From: Roseomonas gilardii
Lineage (GTDB): Bacteria > Pseudomonadota > Alphaproteobacteria > Acetobacterales > Acetobacteraceae
Assembly (NCBI RefSeq): GCF_001941945.1
Contig: NZ_CP015583.1
Span: forward strand, 1,229,001-1,293,000
Direction of reading: 5' to 3'
Length of the DNA: 64,000 bases
The notes beneath the pieces are model-generated. The model made no database searches, was not told the origin of the DNA, and worked only from the letters and a program-made list of their open reading frames with translations. Made by a program: the position numbers and the translations under genes. Of the stretch, positions 1 to 10,916 are shown piece by piece (the first letter of the stretch is position 1; every line of letters begins with the position of its first letter).

Positions 1-684
1 GACCTCGCCCCGATGCTGGAGGCCTGCCGCGGCGCGGGCGTGGCGCTGATCGAGGACTGTGCCCAGGCCCATGGCGCGACGCTGGGCGGGCGCAGGCTGG
101 GCACGATCGGGGATGCCGCGGCCTTCAGCCTCTATCCGACCAAGAATCTCGGTGCGCTGGGCGATGGCGGCGTGATCGCCACCGCTGATCCGCAGCTCGC
201 CGAGAAGATCGGGGCGATCCGGCAGTATGGCTGGCGTTCCCGCTATGTCTCCGACCTCACGGGGGTGAACTCGCGGCTGGACGAGGTGCAGGCTGCCATC
301 CTGCGCGCCCGCCTGCCCAGGCTGGACGCCAACAATGCCCGCCGGCGGGAGATCGCGGGGGCCTATGATGCGGCGCTGGAGGGCGGCGCGCTGGCGCCGC
401 CGCTGCGGCGCGAGGGCGCCACGCATGTCTTCCACCAGTATGTGCTGCGAAGCGCGGAGCGCGACCTGCTGCAGGGCCGGCTGCGCGCGCAGGGGATCGG
501 CACGGGCATCCACTATCCCGTGCCGGTGCATCTCCAGCCGGCCTATCGCGGCCGCATCGCCCTGGGCCCGGCGCGCTGCGCCGAGACCGAAGCCACGGCG
601 CGCGAGGTGCTGAGCCTGCCGATGTTCCCCGAGCTCAGCGACGCGCAGGTCGAGCGCGTCTGCGGCGCGCTGCGGGAACTCTGA
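1..684 (+). CDS. DegT/DnrJ/EryC1/StrS family aminotransferase (3' part only)
   Basis: This PLP-dependent sugar aminotransferase or dehydratase normally acts on a nucleotide-activated keto-sugar for surface glycan synthesis. The reading frame is open from the first base of the window, so the N-terminal part lies upstream. About 227 residues are present of the usual 370-400. Visible family marks are '[10 protein letters not shown]', with the Asp (residue 19 of the fragment) that contacts the PLP ring nitrogen, and '[15 protein letters not shown]', whose Lys (residue 48, bases 142-144) forms the Schiff base. The C-terminal '[14 protein letters not shown]' block is also typical. The next gene, an acyltransferase, fits a polysaccharide-decoration setting, but the sugar substrate cannot be read from this fragment. 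Confidence 0.9.
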   Translation, partial: DLAPMLEACRGAGVALIEDCAQAHGATLGGRRLGTIGDAAAFSLYPTKNLGALGDGGVIATADPQLAEKIGAIRQYGWRSRYVSDLTGVNSRLDEVQAAILRARLPRLDANNARRREIAGAYDAALEGGALAPPLRREGATHVFHQYVLRSAERDLLQGRLRAQGIGTGIHYPVPVHLQPAYRGRIALGPARCAETEATAREVLSLPMFPELSDAQVERVCGALREL

Positions 685-827
685 TCGTCCCGCTGGAGTT
701 TCCGGCGGAGGGAGAGCCGCCGCCGAGCATGACTGTCTTGTAATGTATCAAAAACTGTAACTTCGCTCCATATCTGGATACTATCGCCGCGGCGGAAACG
801 CCGCACCGGATAGGGACGGGGGAAGGG

Positions 828-2039
828 ATGCCGCAGGGAGGAAAGGGACGGCGCTTCGTCGTCCTCGACAGCTGGCGCGGCATCTGCGCGCTGATGGTCG
901 CGCTCTTCCACTTCACGGTGCGCGGGCATTACGTGGCCTCGTCCTTCGGCGCCCATGCCTTCCTCTTCGTCGATTTCTTCTTCGTGCTGAGCGGCTTCGT
1001 CATGGCCCAGGCCTATGGCGACCGGCTGGACGGCCCCGCCTCGGCACGGGATTTCCTGATCCGCCGCATCGGCCGCGTCTGGCCCCTGCACGTCTTCATG
1101 CTGCTGGCCCTGATCGGGCTGGAACTGGTGAAGCTCCGGCTGTCCCACGGCGCGGAGGGGGTGGAGAACGCCGCCTTCACCGGCCGGACGGCGGCCTCCC
1201 TGATCCTGCCCAATGCGCTGTTGCTGCATTCCCTGGGCTTCCTGCGGATCGATGCCTGGAATATCCCGAGCTGGTCGATCAGCGTGGAGATGGCGGCCTA
1301 TCTGGCCTTCGCCGCGGGAATGCTGGGCTTCCGCCGCGTCTTCGCCGGCTTCGCCGTCGCGATGGTGGCGGGCTCGACGGCTGTGCTGCTGGCCTTCACA
1401 CCACACGACCTGAACGTCTCCTATGATTTCGGCTTGTTCCGCTGCCTCGGCGGGTTCTTCCTGGGCTGCCTGGCCCATGCGGCCTGGAGCCGGTGGAAGG
1501 CGCCATCCCTGCCGCCGCGCCTCCATGACGCCCTGGAGATCGGGGCGGTGGCGCTGATGGCGGTCTTCCTGGGCTTCGCCCAGGGCATCCTGGCCTTCCT
1601 GGCGGCGCCGCTTTTCGCCCTGCTGGTCTGCCTCTTCGCCGGGGAGCGCGGCGTGGTGTCGCGGCTGCTGCGCAGCGCGCCGCTGGTGCTGCTGGGGATG
1701 CTGTCCTACTCGATCTACCTCGTGCATTTCCCGGTCTTCGATGCCACGGCCAAGGCGCTTTCGGTGCTCCAGAACCGGACGGGCCTTTCCCTGCTCGGCA
1801 CCTGGCAGACCGCGGATGGGCGCGTGCTGGTCGGGCTCGACTTCGGTACGCCCTGGCTGATGGATCTCGTTTCCGCCGGACTGCTGGCCGTGACGGTGCT
1901 GCTGGCCCTGCTGACCTACCGCTTCGTCGAGGTCCCAGGGCGGCGCCTCTTCGCCCGGCTGGCGGCGGGGCGAGGCGGGCGGGCGGCGGTCCCGGCGATC
2001 GTGCCGGAAGAGCAGCCCGCGCCGGGGCAGGTGGCCTGA
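828..2039 (+). CDS. Acyltransferase 3 family integral membrane protein
   Basis: This 403-aa inner-membrane protein is expected to transfer an acetyl or other acyl group to an exported polysaccharide or lipid-linked sugar. The N-terminus carries the family signature 'LDSWRGICALMVALFHF' (Arg and His of the catalytic region), followed by about ten hydrophobic segments and a late 'SYSIYLVHFPVF' block typical of the family. The ATG at 828 follows a GGGGGAAGGG ribosome-binding stretch. It lies 143 bp downstream of the aminotransferase, and the gap includes an AT-rich stretch around 735-785 that could hold its own promoter. The acyl donor and acceptor are unknown. An O-antigen or exopolysaccharide acetylase is the likeliest role. 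Confidence 0.88.
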   Translation: MPQGGKGRRFVVLDSWRGICALMVALFHFTVRGHYVASSFGAHAFLFVDFFFVLSGFVMAQAYGDRLDGPASARDFLIRRIGRVWPLHVFMLLALIGLELVKLRLSHGAEGVENAAFTGRTAASLILPNALLLHSLGFLRIDAWNIPSWSISVEMAAYLAFAAGMLGFRRVFAGFAVAMVAGSTAVLLAFTPHDLNVSYDFGLFRCLGGFFLGCLAHAAWSRWKAPSLPPRLHDALEIGAVALMAVFLGFAQGILAFLAAPLFALLVCLFAGERGVVSRLLRSAPLVLLGMLSYSIYLVHFPVFDATAKALSVLQNRTGLSLLGTWQTADGRVLVGLDFGTPWLMDLVSAGLLAVTVLLALLTYRFVEVPGRRLFARLAAGRGGRAAVPAIVPEEQPAPGQVA

Positions 2040-2043
2040 AGCA

Positions 2044-2085
2044 GCCTCCCGCGCGGACGGAGTCTTCGGCCGCCGCGCAGGAGGC
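2044..2085. terminator. Hairpin between convergent acyltransferase and carbonic anhydrase genes
   Basis: The arms GCCTCC-C-GCGCGG (2044-2056) and CCGCGC-A-GGAGGC (2073-2085) pair perfectly except for one C/A mismatch. The hairpin lies just after the stop of the plus-strand gene and before the stop of the minus-strand gene, so it may end transcription in both directions. There is no T-run on either side. Confidence 0.4.
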
Positions 2086-2109
2086 GGCTGGCCGGGACGC
2101 CGGCCTGCC

Positions 2110-2781
2110 TTATGCCACCCGGCGCTCCGCGGCGGTCACGGCCACGGGCATCTCCGCCCCCTCGGCCACCTCCACGAACCGCTCCTTTTCTCCGTCCAGG
2201 GCCAGCAGGCCGCCGGTCTCCAGGTCGAAGAACCATCCGTGCAGCGTCATCTCCCCCCGCGCCAGCCGGGCGGCGACGGAGGCATGGGTGCGCAGGTGGT
2301 TGAGCTGCAGGGCCACGTTCTCCATGGCCAGGGCGCGGGCGGCGGCCTTGCTTTCCAGATCCGGATAGGATTCGCAGACGACGCAGCGCGCCGCATCGGC
2401 ATGGCGCAGCCAGGCCTGCACGTTGGGCATGCTCTTCAGGGAATCCGGCTGCAGCAGAGCCTTCATGGCGCCGCAGTCGGAATGGCCGCAGATGACGATG
2501 TCGCGCACGCCCAGCACCACCACCGCATATTCGATCGAGGCGGAAACACCGCCGGTGAACTGCGCCGTGGGCGGCACGATGTTCCCGGCATTGCGGCAGA
2601 CGAAGATCTCGCCCGGGCCGGACTGCATGATCTCCTCCGGGATCACACGGCTGTCGGCGCAGGAGATGACCAGGGCCTTCGGCTGCTGTCCGTTTTGCGC
2701 CAGGTGGCGGTAAAGATCGCCGTGGCGGGGGAAGACCTCGGTGCGAAAGCGCGAGGCGCTGGTGATCACGGAACTCGGCAT
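2110..2781 (-). CDS. Beta-class carbonic anhydrase
   Basis: The enzyme interconverts CO2 and bicarbonate in the cytoplasm, supplying bicarbonate to carboxylases. The 223-aa sequence shows the full zinc and catalytic set of beta-carbonic anhydrases: 'SCADSRV' (Cys41, Asp43, Arg45) and 'ICGHSDCGAM' (His100, Cys103). Length is normal for the family. The start at 2781 is preceded on its strand by AGGAG about eight bases upstream. It appears monocistronic, convergent with the acyltransferase gene, with about 300 bp of noncoding DNA upstream. Confidence 0.96.
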   Translation of the reverse strand: MPSSVITSASRFRTEVFPRHGDLYRHLAQNGQQPKALVISCADSRVIPEEIMQSGPGEIFVCRNAGNIVPPTAQFTGGVSASIEYAVVVLGVRDIVICGHSDCGAMKALLQPDSLKSMPNVQAWLRHADAARCVVCESYPDLESKAAARALAMENVALQLNHLRTHASVAARLARGEMTLHGWFFDLETGGLLALDGEKERFVEVAEGAEMPVAVTAAERRVA

Positions 2782-3087
2782 TGGAAGTCTCCTGTTGGGC
2801 GGAGGAACATGAACGCAGACATGAGCGTTTTGTCATGTTTGATTCGGGCCAACGGACCGGGATTTACCGTGCTGCAACATAGACTTCGCGTGAGGCTCTC
2901 CGAGCCGTCGTAAAATCCTTTCTCTTCAATCACTTGTTCCGGTGTGGAACGAAGCGGCGGAAGCAGGGCCGGCAAGATGAACGGCGCCTTCCCGGGCGGG
3001 GCGTCGCCGAGCGCGCCGGATGGCGGTCTGTGGCAGGCGATCCGCTAGGCAGCCGGCCCGGGGCGACGCCTGACGGGCACGGGGGGG
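2782..3087. other. Intergenic region upstream of carbonic anhydrase, downstream of serB
   Basis: This 306-bp stretch holds the 5' leader of the carbonic anhydrase gene (minus strand; AGGAG just upstream of its start) and the 3' side of serB. The half nearest carbonic anhydrase (2782-2940) is less GC-rich than the surroundings and probably contains its promoter, but I cannot pick a convincing -35/-10 pair. No supported gene is seen in either strand. Confidence 0.5.
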
Positions 3088-4002
3088 TCAGTCCCCGTCC
3101 GGCAGGATCTCGGCGGCTTTGTAGCCCTGGGCATAAAGCACGGCGCGCAGGTCGCCATGATCCACCCGGGCCCGCGCTGCCGCCGCGACCACCGGCTTGG
3201 CGTGGTAGGCCACGCCGAGCCCCGCCGCGCCGATCATCGCGAGGTCGTTGGCGCCGTCGCCCACCGCCAGGGTCTCCGCCATGGAAAGCCCGTTCTCCGT
3301 GGCGAGGCGGGTGAGGATGGTGAGCTTCGCATCCCGGTCGAAGACCGGCTCCTCGACCCGGCCCAGCAGGCGCTGTCCGTCATCGAGCAGGATGTTCGCG
3401 TGATGCGTGGTGAAGCCGCAGAGCTTCGCGATGCGGACGGTGAACCAGGTGAAGCCTCCGGAGGCCAGCGCGCAATGCGCCCCGTTCGCCACCATGGTCC
3501 GGACCAGGGCGCGCGCGCCCGGCATGAGATGCGTCTTGGCCCAGGTGGCCTCCAGCGCCTCGACCGACAGCCCTTCCAGCAGTGCCACGCGTTCGCGCAG
3601 GGAGGTGGCGAAGTCGATCTCGCCATTCATGCTGCGCTTCGTGATGGCGGCGACCTTCTCGCCCATGCCTGCATAGGCCGCCAGCTCGTCCAGCGTCTCG
3701 CTGGTGACGATGGTGCTGTCCATGTCGGCGACCAGCAGGCGCTTGCGCCGTCCGTCCGCCGGCTGGGCGATGGCGTCGATCGGGCGCTCCGCCAGTGCCG
3801 CGCGGGCGGCGGCCGAGGCTTGGTCCGGCGCGATGCCGGAGAAGGGAAGGTCCACCGCCTCCCGCTCCGCCAGCCATTCGGGGCGCCCGGTTTCCGCGCC
3901 GAGCGCGCGCAGCGCATCGGCCATGACGGGCAGGAGCGAGGGGGACAGCACCGCTTCCGCCACGGAAGCGGGGGCTGCGATCAGGGTCAGGACATGCGAC
4001 AT
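3088..4002 (-). CDS. serB: Phosphoserine phosphatase
   Basis: SerB removes phosphate from L-phosphoserine in the last step of serine synthesis. The 304-aa protein has the HAD motifs in order: 'VADMDST' (nucleophile Asp93, acid/base Asp95), 'ASGGF' (Ser181), Lys226 in 'FDRDAKL', and 'VGDGANDLAM' (Asp249, Asp253). About 85 residues precede the HAD core, as in two-domain SerB proteins. The start at 4002 (MSHVLTL) is chosen because the frame upstream overlaps divergent miaA and has no family-like sequence. Only 60 bp separate it from miaA, so the two promoters must lie back to back. Confidence 0.95.
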   Translation of the reverse strand: MSHVLTLIAAPASVAEAVLSPSLLPVMADALRALGAETGRPEWLAEREAVDLPFSGIAPDQASAAARAALAERPIDAIAQPADGRRKRLLVADMDSTIVTSETLDELAAYAGMGEKVAAITKRSMNGEIDFATSLRERVALLEGLSVEALEATWAKTHLMPGARALVRTMVANGAHCALASGGFTWFTVRIAKLCGFTTHHANILLDDGQRLLGRVEEPVFDRDAKLTILTRLATENGLSMAETLAVGDGANDLAMIGAAGLGVAYHAKPVVAAAARARVDHGDLRAVLYAQGYKAAEILPDGD

Positions 4003-4062
4003 GCTGGCGGGACCATATTTCACCCCCCCGTGTTTCACCACCTGGGTCCAGGCCATCCCCCG

Positions 4063-5046
4063 ATGCGGCAACCGCCCCTCCTGCTGATCGCCGGCCCGAC
4101 CGCCAGCGGCAAGTCGGCTCTCGCCCTCGCCATCGCCCGGCAGGTTGGCGGCGCCGTGCTGAATGCGGACAGCATGCAGGTCTATCGCGACCTGCGCATC
4201 CTCACCGCCCGCCCGGCGCCGGAGGAGGAGGCCCAGGCGCCGCACCGCCTTTATGGCATACGCGACGCGGCGGAGGCGGCCAGCGCCGCCTGGTGGCGGG
4301 GCGAGGCGGAGCGCGCCATCGCGGAGGTCGCGGCGGCGGGGCTCGTGCCGATCCTGTGCGGCGGGACCGGGCTGTACTTCCAGGCGCTGCTGCGGGGGCT
4401 GGCGCCGGTGCCGCAGGTGCCGGAGGCTGCCCGCGAGGAGGCGCGCGCCCTCCTGGCGGCGCTGGGGCCCGAGGCGCTGCATGGAAGGCTGGCCGAGGCC
4501 GATCCGGACACCGCCGCCCGCCTCCGTCCGGGCGACAGCCAGCGCATCGCCCGGGCCTGGGAGGTCTGGCGCGGCACCGGGCGCGGGCTGGCGGCTTGGC
4601 AGGAGATGCCCATTCCCGACCCGCCGCCGGAACGGCCGGTCCTGTCCGTCCTGCTCGACCCGCCGCGCGAGGAACTGCGGGAGGCCATCCGGCGCCGCTG
4701 GTCCGCCATGCTGGATCAGGGGGCCATGGAGGAGGTGCGGGCGCTGCTGGCCCGCGGGCTCGACCCGGCCCTGCCAGCCATGCGGGCGCATGGCGTACCG
4801 GAGCTCGGGGGCGTGGTGCGCGGCGAGATGACCCTGGAGGAAGCAGGGCGCCGCGCCTGCCTGGCCATCGGCCAGTACACGAAGCGGCAGGCGACCTGGT
4901 TCCGCCATCATGATCTCGCGCTGCCCGCTGCGCGGGGGGCAGACCCGAGCGGTTCGCATACGATCCGTGCTCGCTTTACGAGTTCCACGCAATTTTCGGA
5001 AAGTCTTCGGGCGAAAATAATATCGTTTGTTGATTCTGCCCGTTGA
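4063..5046 (+). CDS. miaA: tRNA dimethylallyltransferase (MiaA)
   Basis: MiaA transfers a dimethylallyl group to N6 of A37 in tRNAs that read codons starting with U. The P-loop 'GPTASGKS' (residues 11-18) and the substrate motif 'DSMQVY' (36-41) are intact, and 'GQYTKRQATWFRH' near the end is diagnostic. The 327-aa protein is a little longer than the usual 300-315. The last 30 or so residues (from about base 4950) are encoded by noticeably AT-richer DNA and do not resemble the family. The stop codon lies inside the likely -35 box of the ilvB promoter. The start is the ATG at 4063. Confidence 0.95.
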   Translation: MRQPPLLLIAGPTASGKSALALAIARQVGGAVLNADSMQVYRDLRILTARPAPEEEAQAPHRLYGIRDAAEAASAAWWRGEAERAIAEVAAAGLVPILCGGTGLYFQALLRGLAPVPQVPEAAREEARALLAALGPEALHGRLAEADPDTAARLRPGDSQRIARAWEVWRGTGRGLAAWQEMPIPDPPPERPVLSVLLDPPREELREAIRRRWSAMLDQGAMEEVRALLARGLDPALPAMRAHGVPELGGVVRGEMTLEEAGRRACLAIGQYTKRQATWFRHHDLALPAARGADPSGSHTIRARFTSSTQFSESLRAKIISFVDSAR

Positions 5047-5071
5047 CGCATCACAGCATGCCCCCTAGATG
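5043..5071 (+). promoter_or_regulatory. Probable ilvB promoter
   Basis: TTGACG (5043-5048) and TAGATG (5066-5071) are separated by exactly 17 bp and lie about 60 bp upstream of the ilvB start. The -35 box is close to consensus, the -10 box weaker. The -35 overlaps the miaA stop codon. Confidence 0.4.
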
Positions 5072-5075
5072 GGCC

Positions 5076-5102
5076 GCTCCGCGCTGTTACCTTGCGCGGA
5101 GC
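5076..5102 (+). promoter_or_regulatory. Inverted repeat in the ilvB leader
   Basis: GCTCCGCGC (5076-5084) and GCGCGGAGC (5094-5102) form a perfect 9-bp stem with a 9-nt loop, placed between the proposed promoter and the ilvB start. No T-run follows, so it is not a simple intrinsic terminator. It may affect mRNA stability or translation, or act as a protein site. Confidence 0.4.
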
Positions 5103-5128
5103 CAGTTCAAGGAAACGGAACCTCGCCG

Positions 5129-6922
<1,794 letters not shown>

Positions 6923-6935
6923 GAGGCGCGCCGAC

Positions 6936-7463
6936 ATGTCCGACCTGAACAGGGCGCCCTTGCAGCGCACGGCCACCATCGCGGTGCTGGTGGAGAACGA
7001 GGCGGGCGTGCTCGCCCGCGTCATCGGCCTCTTCTCCGGCCGCGGCTACAACATCGAGAGCCTGACCGTGGCGCCGGTCGATGACGGCAAGCGCCTGTCG
7101 CGCATCACCGTCGTCACCTCCGGCACCGACATGGTGATCGAGCAGATCAAGGCGCAGCTCGACCGGCTGGTGCCCGTCCATCGCGTCGCCGACCTGACGC
7201 TGGAGGGGCCGCACCTGACGCGGGAGCTGGCGCTGATCAAGGTCGTCGGCCATGGCGAACACCGGATGGAGGCACTGCGCCTCGCCGATGCCTTCCGTGC
7301 CCGCGTGGTGGATGCGACGATCGAGAGCTTCGTCTTCGAGATGACCGGCGCCGCCGAGAAGATCGATGCCTTCATCGAGCTGATGCGCCCGCTCGGTCTC
7401 GCCGAGGTTTCGCGTACCGGCGCGGTCGGCATCGCGCGCGGCACGCGGAGCCTCGCCACCTGA
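6936..7463 (+). CDS. ilvN: Acetolactate synthase, small regulatory subunit
   Basis: The subunit activates IlvB and confers feedback inhibition by valine. The 175-aa protein has an N-terminal ACT domain (about residues 11-90, 'TIAVLVENEAGVLARVIGLF' then 'GYNIESLTV'), followed by the C-terminal ALS_ss domain. Length is normal for the long bacterial form. It begins 13 bp after ilvB and is followed 70 bp later by ilvC, so the three genes are probably co-transcribed. Confidence 0.96.
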   Translation: MSDLNRAPLQRTATIAVLVENEAGVLARVIGLFSGRGYNIESLTVAPVDDGKRLSRITVVTSGTDMVIEQIKAQLDRLVPVHRVADLTLEGPHLTRELALIKVVGHGEHRMEALRLADAFRARVVDATIESFVFEMTGAAEKIDAFIELMRPLGLAEVSRTGAVGIARGTRSLAT

Positions 7464-7518
7464 ACCGGCGGCCGGGGCAACGCCCCCGGCCCGCCCCGGA
7501 TTTTCGTCCAACCCTTGA

Positions 7519-8550
<1,032 letters not shown>

Positions 8551-8560
8551 GCCTGACGTG

Positions 8561-8593
8561 AAAAGGGCCCCGGGAGCGATCCCGGGGCCCTTT
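8561..8593 (+). terminator. Intrinsic terminator of the ilv operon
   Basis: GGGCCCCGGGA (8565-8575) and TCCCGGGGCCC (8580-8590) form a perfect 11-bp stem with a GCGA tetraloop, flanked by AAAA and TTT. It lies 10 bp after the ilvC stop. The flanks make it usable from both strands, so it may also end the solute-binding-protein gene that converges on it. Confidence 0.85.
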
Positions 8594-8608
8594 CGCATTC
8601 CGCGCCGG

Positions 8609-10228
8609 TCAGCCCCGGCGCAGGCCCCAGAAGACCGGCGCGCCCTTCACCATGCCGGTGAGGTTGCTGCGATAGGCCGTGTTCTGGGTGAAGAGGCCGA
8701 GCGGGATGAAGGGCACATCCGCGAAACCGGCCTCCTGCATCTGCCGGCCGATCTCCGCCTGCTCGCCCTCCGGCGCGTCGAACCAGCGGTCGCGCAGGGA
8801 CTCCAACCGCTCGCTCGCCGGCCAGCCGACGATGGAGCGGCGCCCGCTGCCGCGCAGGTAGTTGTGTGCGGCGGGGTTCATCCAGCTCGCGCCCGAGGTG
8901 CTGATGCAGGTGACGTTCCAGCCGCCCCGGTCCGGGGGTTCCTGGTTGGCGATGCGGCGGATGAAGGTGCCGAAATCCATCGCCTGCACGTCGAGCTTCA
9001 GGCCGCAGCGTTTCAGCAGGTCCGCCGCCACGGCGTTCAGCGCGGTCACGGAGGGATAGTCGGTGGGGTGGATCAGCACCACCGGCTCGCCGCGATAGCC
9101 GGCGGCCTCCAGCGCCCGGCGCGTGGCTGCGATGTCGCGCGGGCCGGCGAGTGCCGCCATGCCCGCATCGCTCGCCATGGCGGAACCGGGCAGGAAGAAG
9201 CCCAGATCGTCCCGCCAGAGGCTGCGGTCGTCGCCGGCCACCGCCTGCATGAAATCCGCCTGCCGCACCGCGCCGAGCAGGGCGTGCCGGACGGCTGGAT
9301 CGCTGAAAGGCGGGTAGAGCTGGTTGAAGCGCATGAAGCAGGGCGAGCCCGCCGTATCCAGCACCTCCAGCCGGATGTCGCGGTGCCGGGCGAGCATGGG
9401 CGTCAGGTCGGCGGGCGGCTGTTCCCACCAGTCGATCTCGCCCCGTTGCAGCGCCGCCGCGGCGGTGCCCGGATCGGGCATGGAGATCCACTCCACGCGC
9501 TCCAGATGCACCTGCTTCGGCCCGGCGAGCAGGCTGGGCGCGCCGCCCTCGCGCGGCACATAGCCGTCGAAGCGCTCATAGACCGTGCGGGCGCCGACCA
9601 CCCGTTCCGCCGCCACGAAGCGGAAGGGACCGCTGCCCACCATCTCCGTCACCTGCATGCCGGGATCGGTGAGGGCCAGGCGCTCCGGCATGATGAAGCA
9701 GTTCATCGTCCCGGGCTTGCCCAGCGCCTCGGCCAGCATGGGGAAGGCGCGCTTCAGCCGGAAGACGATGCGCGCGTCGTCGGGGGCGGACAGCTCCTCC
9801 GTGGTGGCCAGCAGCGCCATGCCGAAGGTGTCGCGCGCCCCCCAGCGGCGGATGCTGGCCACCGCGTCGCGCGCCCGCACCGGCTCCCCATCGTGGAAGC
9901 GCAGGCCGGGGCGCAACGTGATGGTCCAGCGACGCCCGTCCTGATCGATCTCATGCCCGGCGGCCATCTGCGGCTGCACCCGCAGGTCGGCATCCATGCC
10001 GTAGAGCGTGTCGAAGACCATCAGCGCGTGGTTGCGCGTGACCACGCCCGGCGTCCAGTGCGGGTCCAGGATGGTGAGATCGGCCTGGGCGACGAAGCGC
10101 AGCGGCGCCGCCTGGGCATGAGCGAGGCGCGGCGCGGCCAGGGACGGCAGGGCGAGGGCAGCGCCCAGGCCGGCGAGGACGCGGCGGCGCCCCGGCTTCG
10201 GGTCAGGGGATGGATCGGGGGTCTTCAT
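8609..10228 (-). CDS. ABC transporter substrate-binding protein, family 5, with Tat signal
   Basis: This is a periplasmic binding protein of the dipeptide/oligopeptide/nickel type (SBP_bac_5), 539 aa. The N-terminus has a twin-arginine export signal, 'GRRRVLAGLGAALAL', ending near 'AHAQA', so it should be exported folded. Typical blocks are 'LDPHWTP', 'FDTLYGMDADLRVQPQM', 'LRPGLRFHDGEPV' and 'EMVGSGPFRF'. No permease or ATPase gene is adjacent. A close paralogue with the same blocks lies at 24177-25760, and two matching ATPases lie at 42472-44447. The ligand is not predictable; family members bind peptides, glutathione, opines or metal chelates. Confidence 0.92.
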   Translation of the reverse strand: MKTPDPSPDPKPGRRRVLAGLGAALALPSLAAPRLAHAQAAPLRFVAQADLTILDPHWTPGVVTRNHALMVFDTLYGMDADLRVQPQMAAGHEIDQDGRRWTITLRPGLRFHDGEPVRARDAVASIRRWGARDTFGMALLATTEELSAPDDARIVFRLKRAFPMLAEALGKPGTMNCFIMPERLALTDPGMQVTEMVGSGPFRFVAAERVVGARTVYERFDGYVPREGGAPSLLAGPKQVHLERVEWISMPDPGTAAAALQRGEIDWWEQPPADLTPMLARHRDIRLEVLDTAGSPCFMRFNQLYPPFSDPAVRHALLGAVRQADFMQAVAGDDRSLWRDDLGFFLPGSAMASDAGMAALAGPRDIAATRRALEAAGYRGEPVVLIHPTDYPSVTALNAVAADLLKRCGLKLDVQAMDFGTFIRRIANQEPPDRGGWNVTCISTSGASWMNPAAHNYLRGSGRRSIVGWPASERLESLRDRWFDAPEGEQAEIGRQMQEAGFADVPFIPLGLFTQNTAYRSNLTGMVKGAPVFWGLRRG

Positions 10229-10275
10229 GCCGGAAAGGCTGCGGTCGCCTTCCCGTAGCCGTCAATCGGCCGTGG

Positions 10276-10680
10276 TCAGCGGCACTCCAGGATGCGGAGG
10301 TCGTAGACCGGGTGTTCCAGCATGTTCACGGCCGGGGCATTCGCCAGCATCCAGCCCCGGAAGGCCGGGGGCGCATCCCTGGGGGCCAGCGTGTCCCGCA
10401 CCTCGATGAAAGCGGCCGCGTCCGGCACCTCGTCGGGCGGGTGGTAGTCGCAGGCACGGACGGTGATGCTGAGCGTGCCGAACTTCGTCGGCCTGTCCAC
10501 CGCCGCATCCAGCACGGTGACCTGGGCGGTCACCTTGTCGAGCGCCTGGAGCTTCGCGGTCTTGCCGGGGATCCAGTTGGCGGATTCCTGGGCCCTGGCA
10601 TCCCCGGTGCCGGACGGCAGGGGGCCGGCGGGCAGCAGGATGGCGGCGAGCAGCAGCGTGGGAAGGAGGGCGACCCGCAT
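10276..10680 (-). CDS. DUF2155 domain-containing exported protein
   Basis: This 134-aa protein begins with a cleavable Sec-type signal peptide (hydrophobic stretch about 3-20, cleavage near 'ARAQE'). It then matches the DUF2155 pattern common in alphaproteobacteria: 'KTAKLQALDKVTAQVTVLDA', the 'ACDYHPPDE' segment and a 'FRGWMLANAPAVNMLEHPVYDL' end (given here in part as an identifying block). No biochemical role is established for the family. It is the last gene of a minus-strand cluster with mlaD and an NDUFA12 homologue, 8 bp after a 75-aa gene, suggesting an envelope-related job. Confidence 0.88.
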   Translation of the reverse strand: MRVALLPTLLLAAILLPAGPLPSGTGDARAQESANWIPGKTAKLQALDKVTAQVTVLDAAVDRPTKFGTLSITVRACDYHPPDEVPDAAAFIEVRDTLAPRDAPPAFRGWMLANAPAVNMLEHPVYDLRILECR

Positions 10681-10688
10681 CGGCGCGC

Positions 10689-10916
10689 TCAGACCCTCGG
10701 TTGGCGGGGGGAGGGCAGGGCGTCCACCACCCCGTGCAGCAGCCGGCGCATCGCCGTCTCGTCCACCCCCATCAGCACCGCATCCTCGAAGGCATCTCGG
10801 AGCACCTGGACGAGCTCCTCATGGTTCTCGCCCAGCACCTTCAGCTTGTCGCGGCAGGACAGGGGTTGGCCGTCCTGGCCGGGCCAGAGCTCCGGCGGCT
10901 GCAGCCCTCCGCTCAC
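10689..10916 (-). CDS. Small hypothetical protein between mlaD and DUF2155
   Basis: The 75-aa product is soluble and largely helical ('KVLGENHEELVQVLRDAFEDAVLMGVDE' region, residues about 25-53), with no signal peptide or recognised domain. It uses a GTG start at 10916 that overlaps the mlaD stop by four bases (GTGA), indicating translational coupling, and DUF2155 follows after 8 bp. Position and coupling argue that it is real despite its size. I do not recognise its family and assign no function. Confidence 0.7.
   Translation of the reverse strand: MSGGLQPPELWPGQDGQPLSCRDKLKVLGENHEELVQVLRDAFEDAVLMGVDETAMRRLLHGVVDALPSPRQPRV

Noticed and set aside
543..1727. Long open frame antisense to the acyltransferase
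   Set aside because: High-GC shadow frame rich in Gln, His and Arg; it lies opposite a gene with clear family motifs and has no recognisable domain.
2934..3314. 126-codon frame in the carbonic anhydrase/serB gap
   Set aside because: Arg/Pro/Gly-rich, overlaps the serB 3' end, no ribosome-binding site or family-like sequence.
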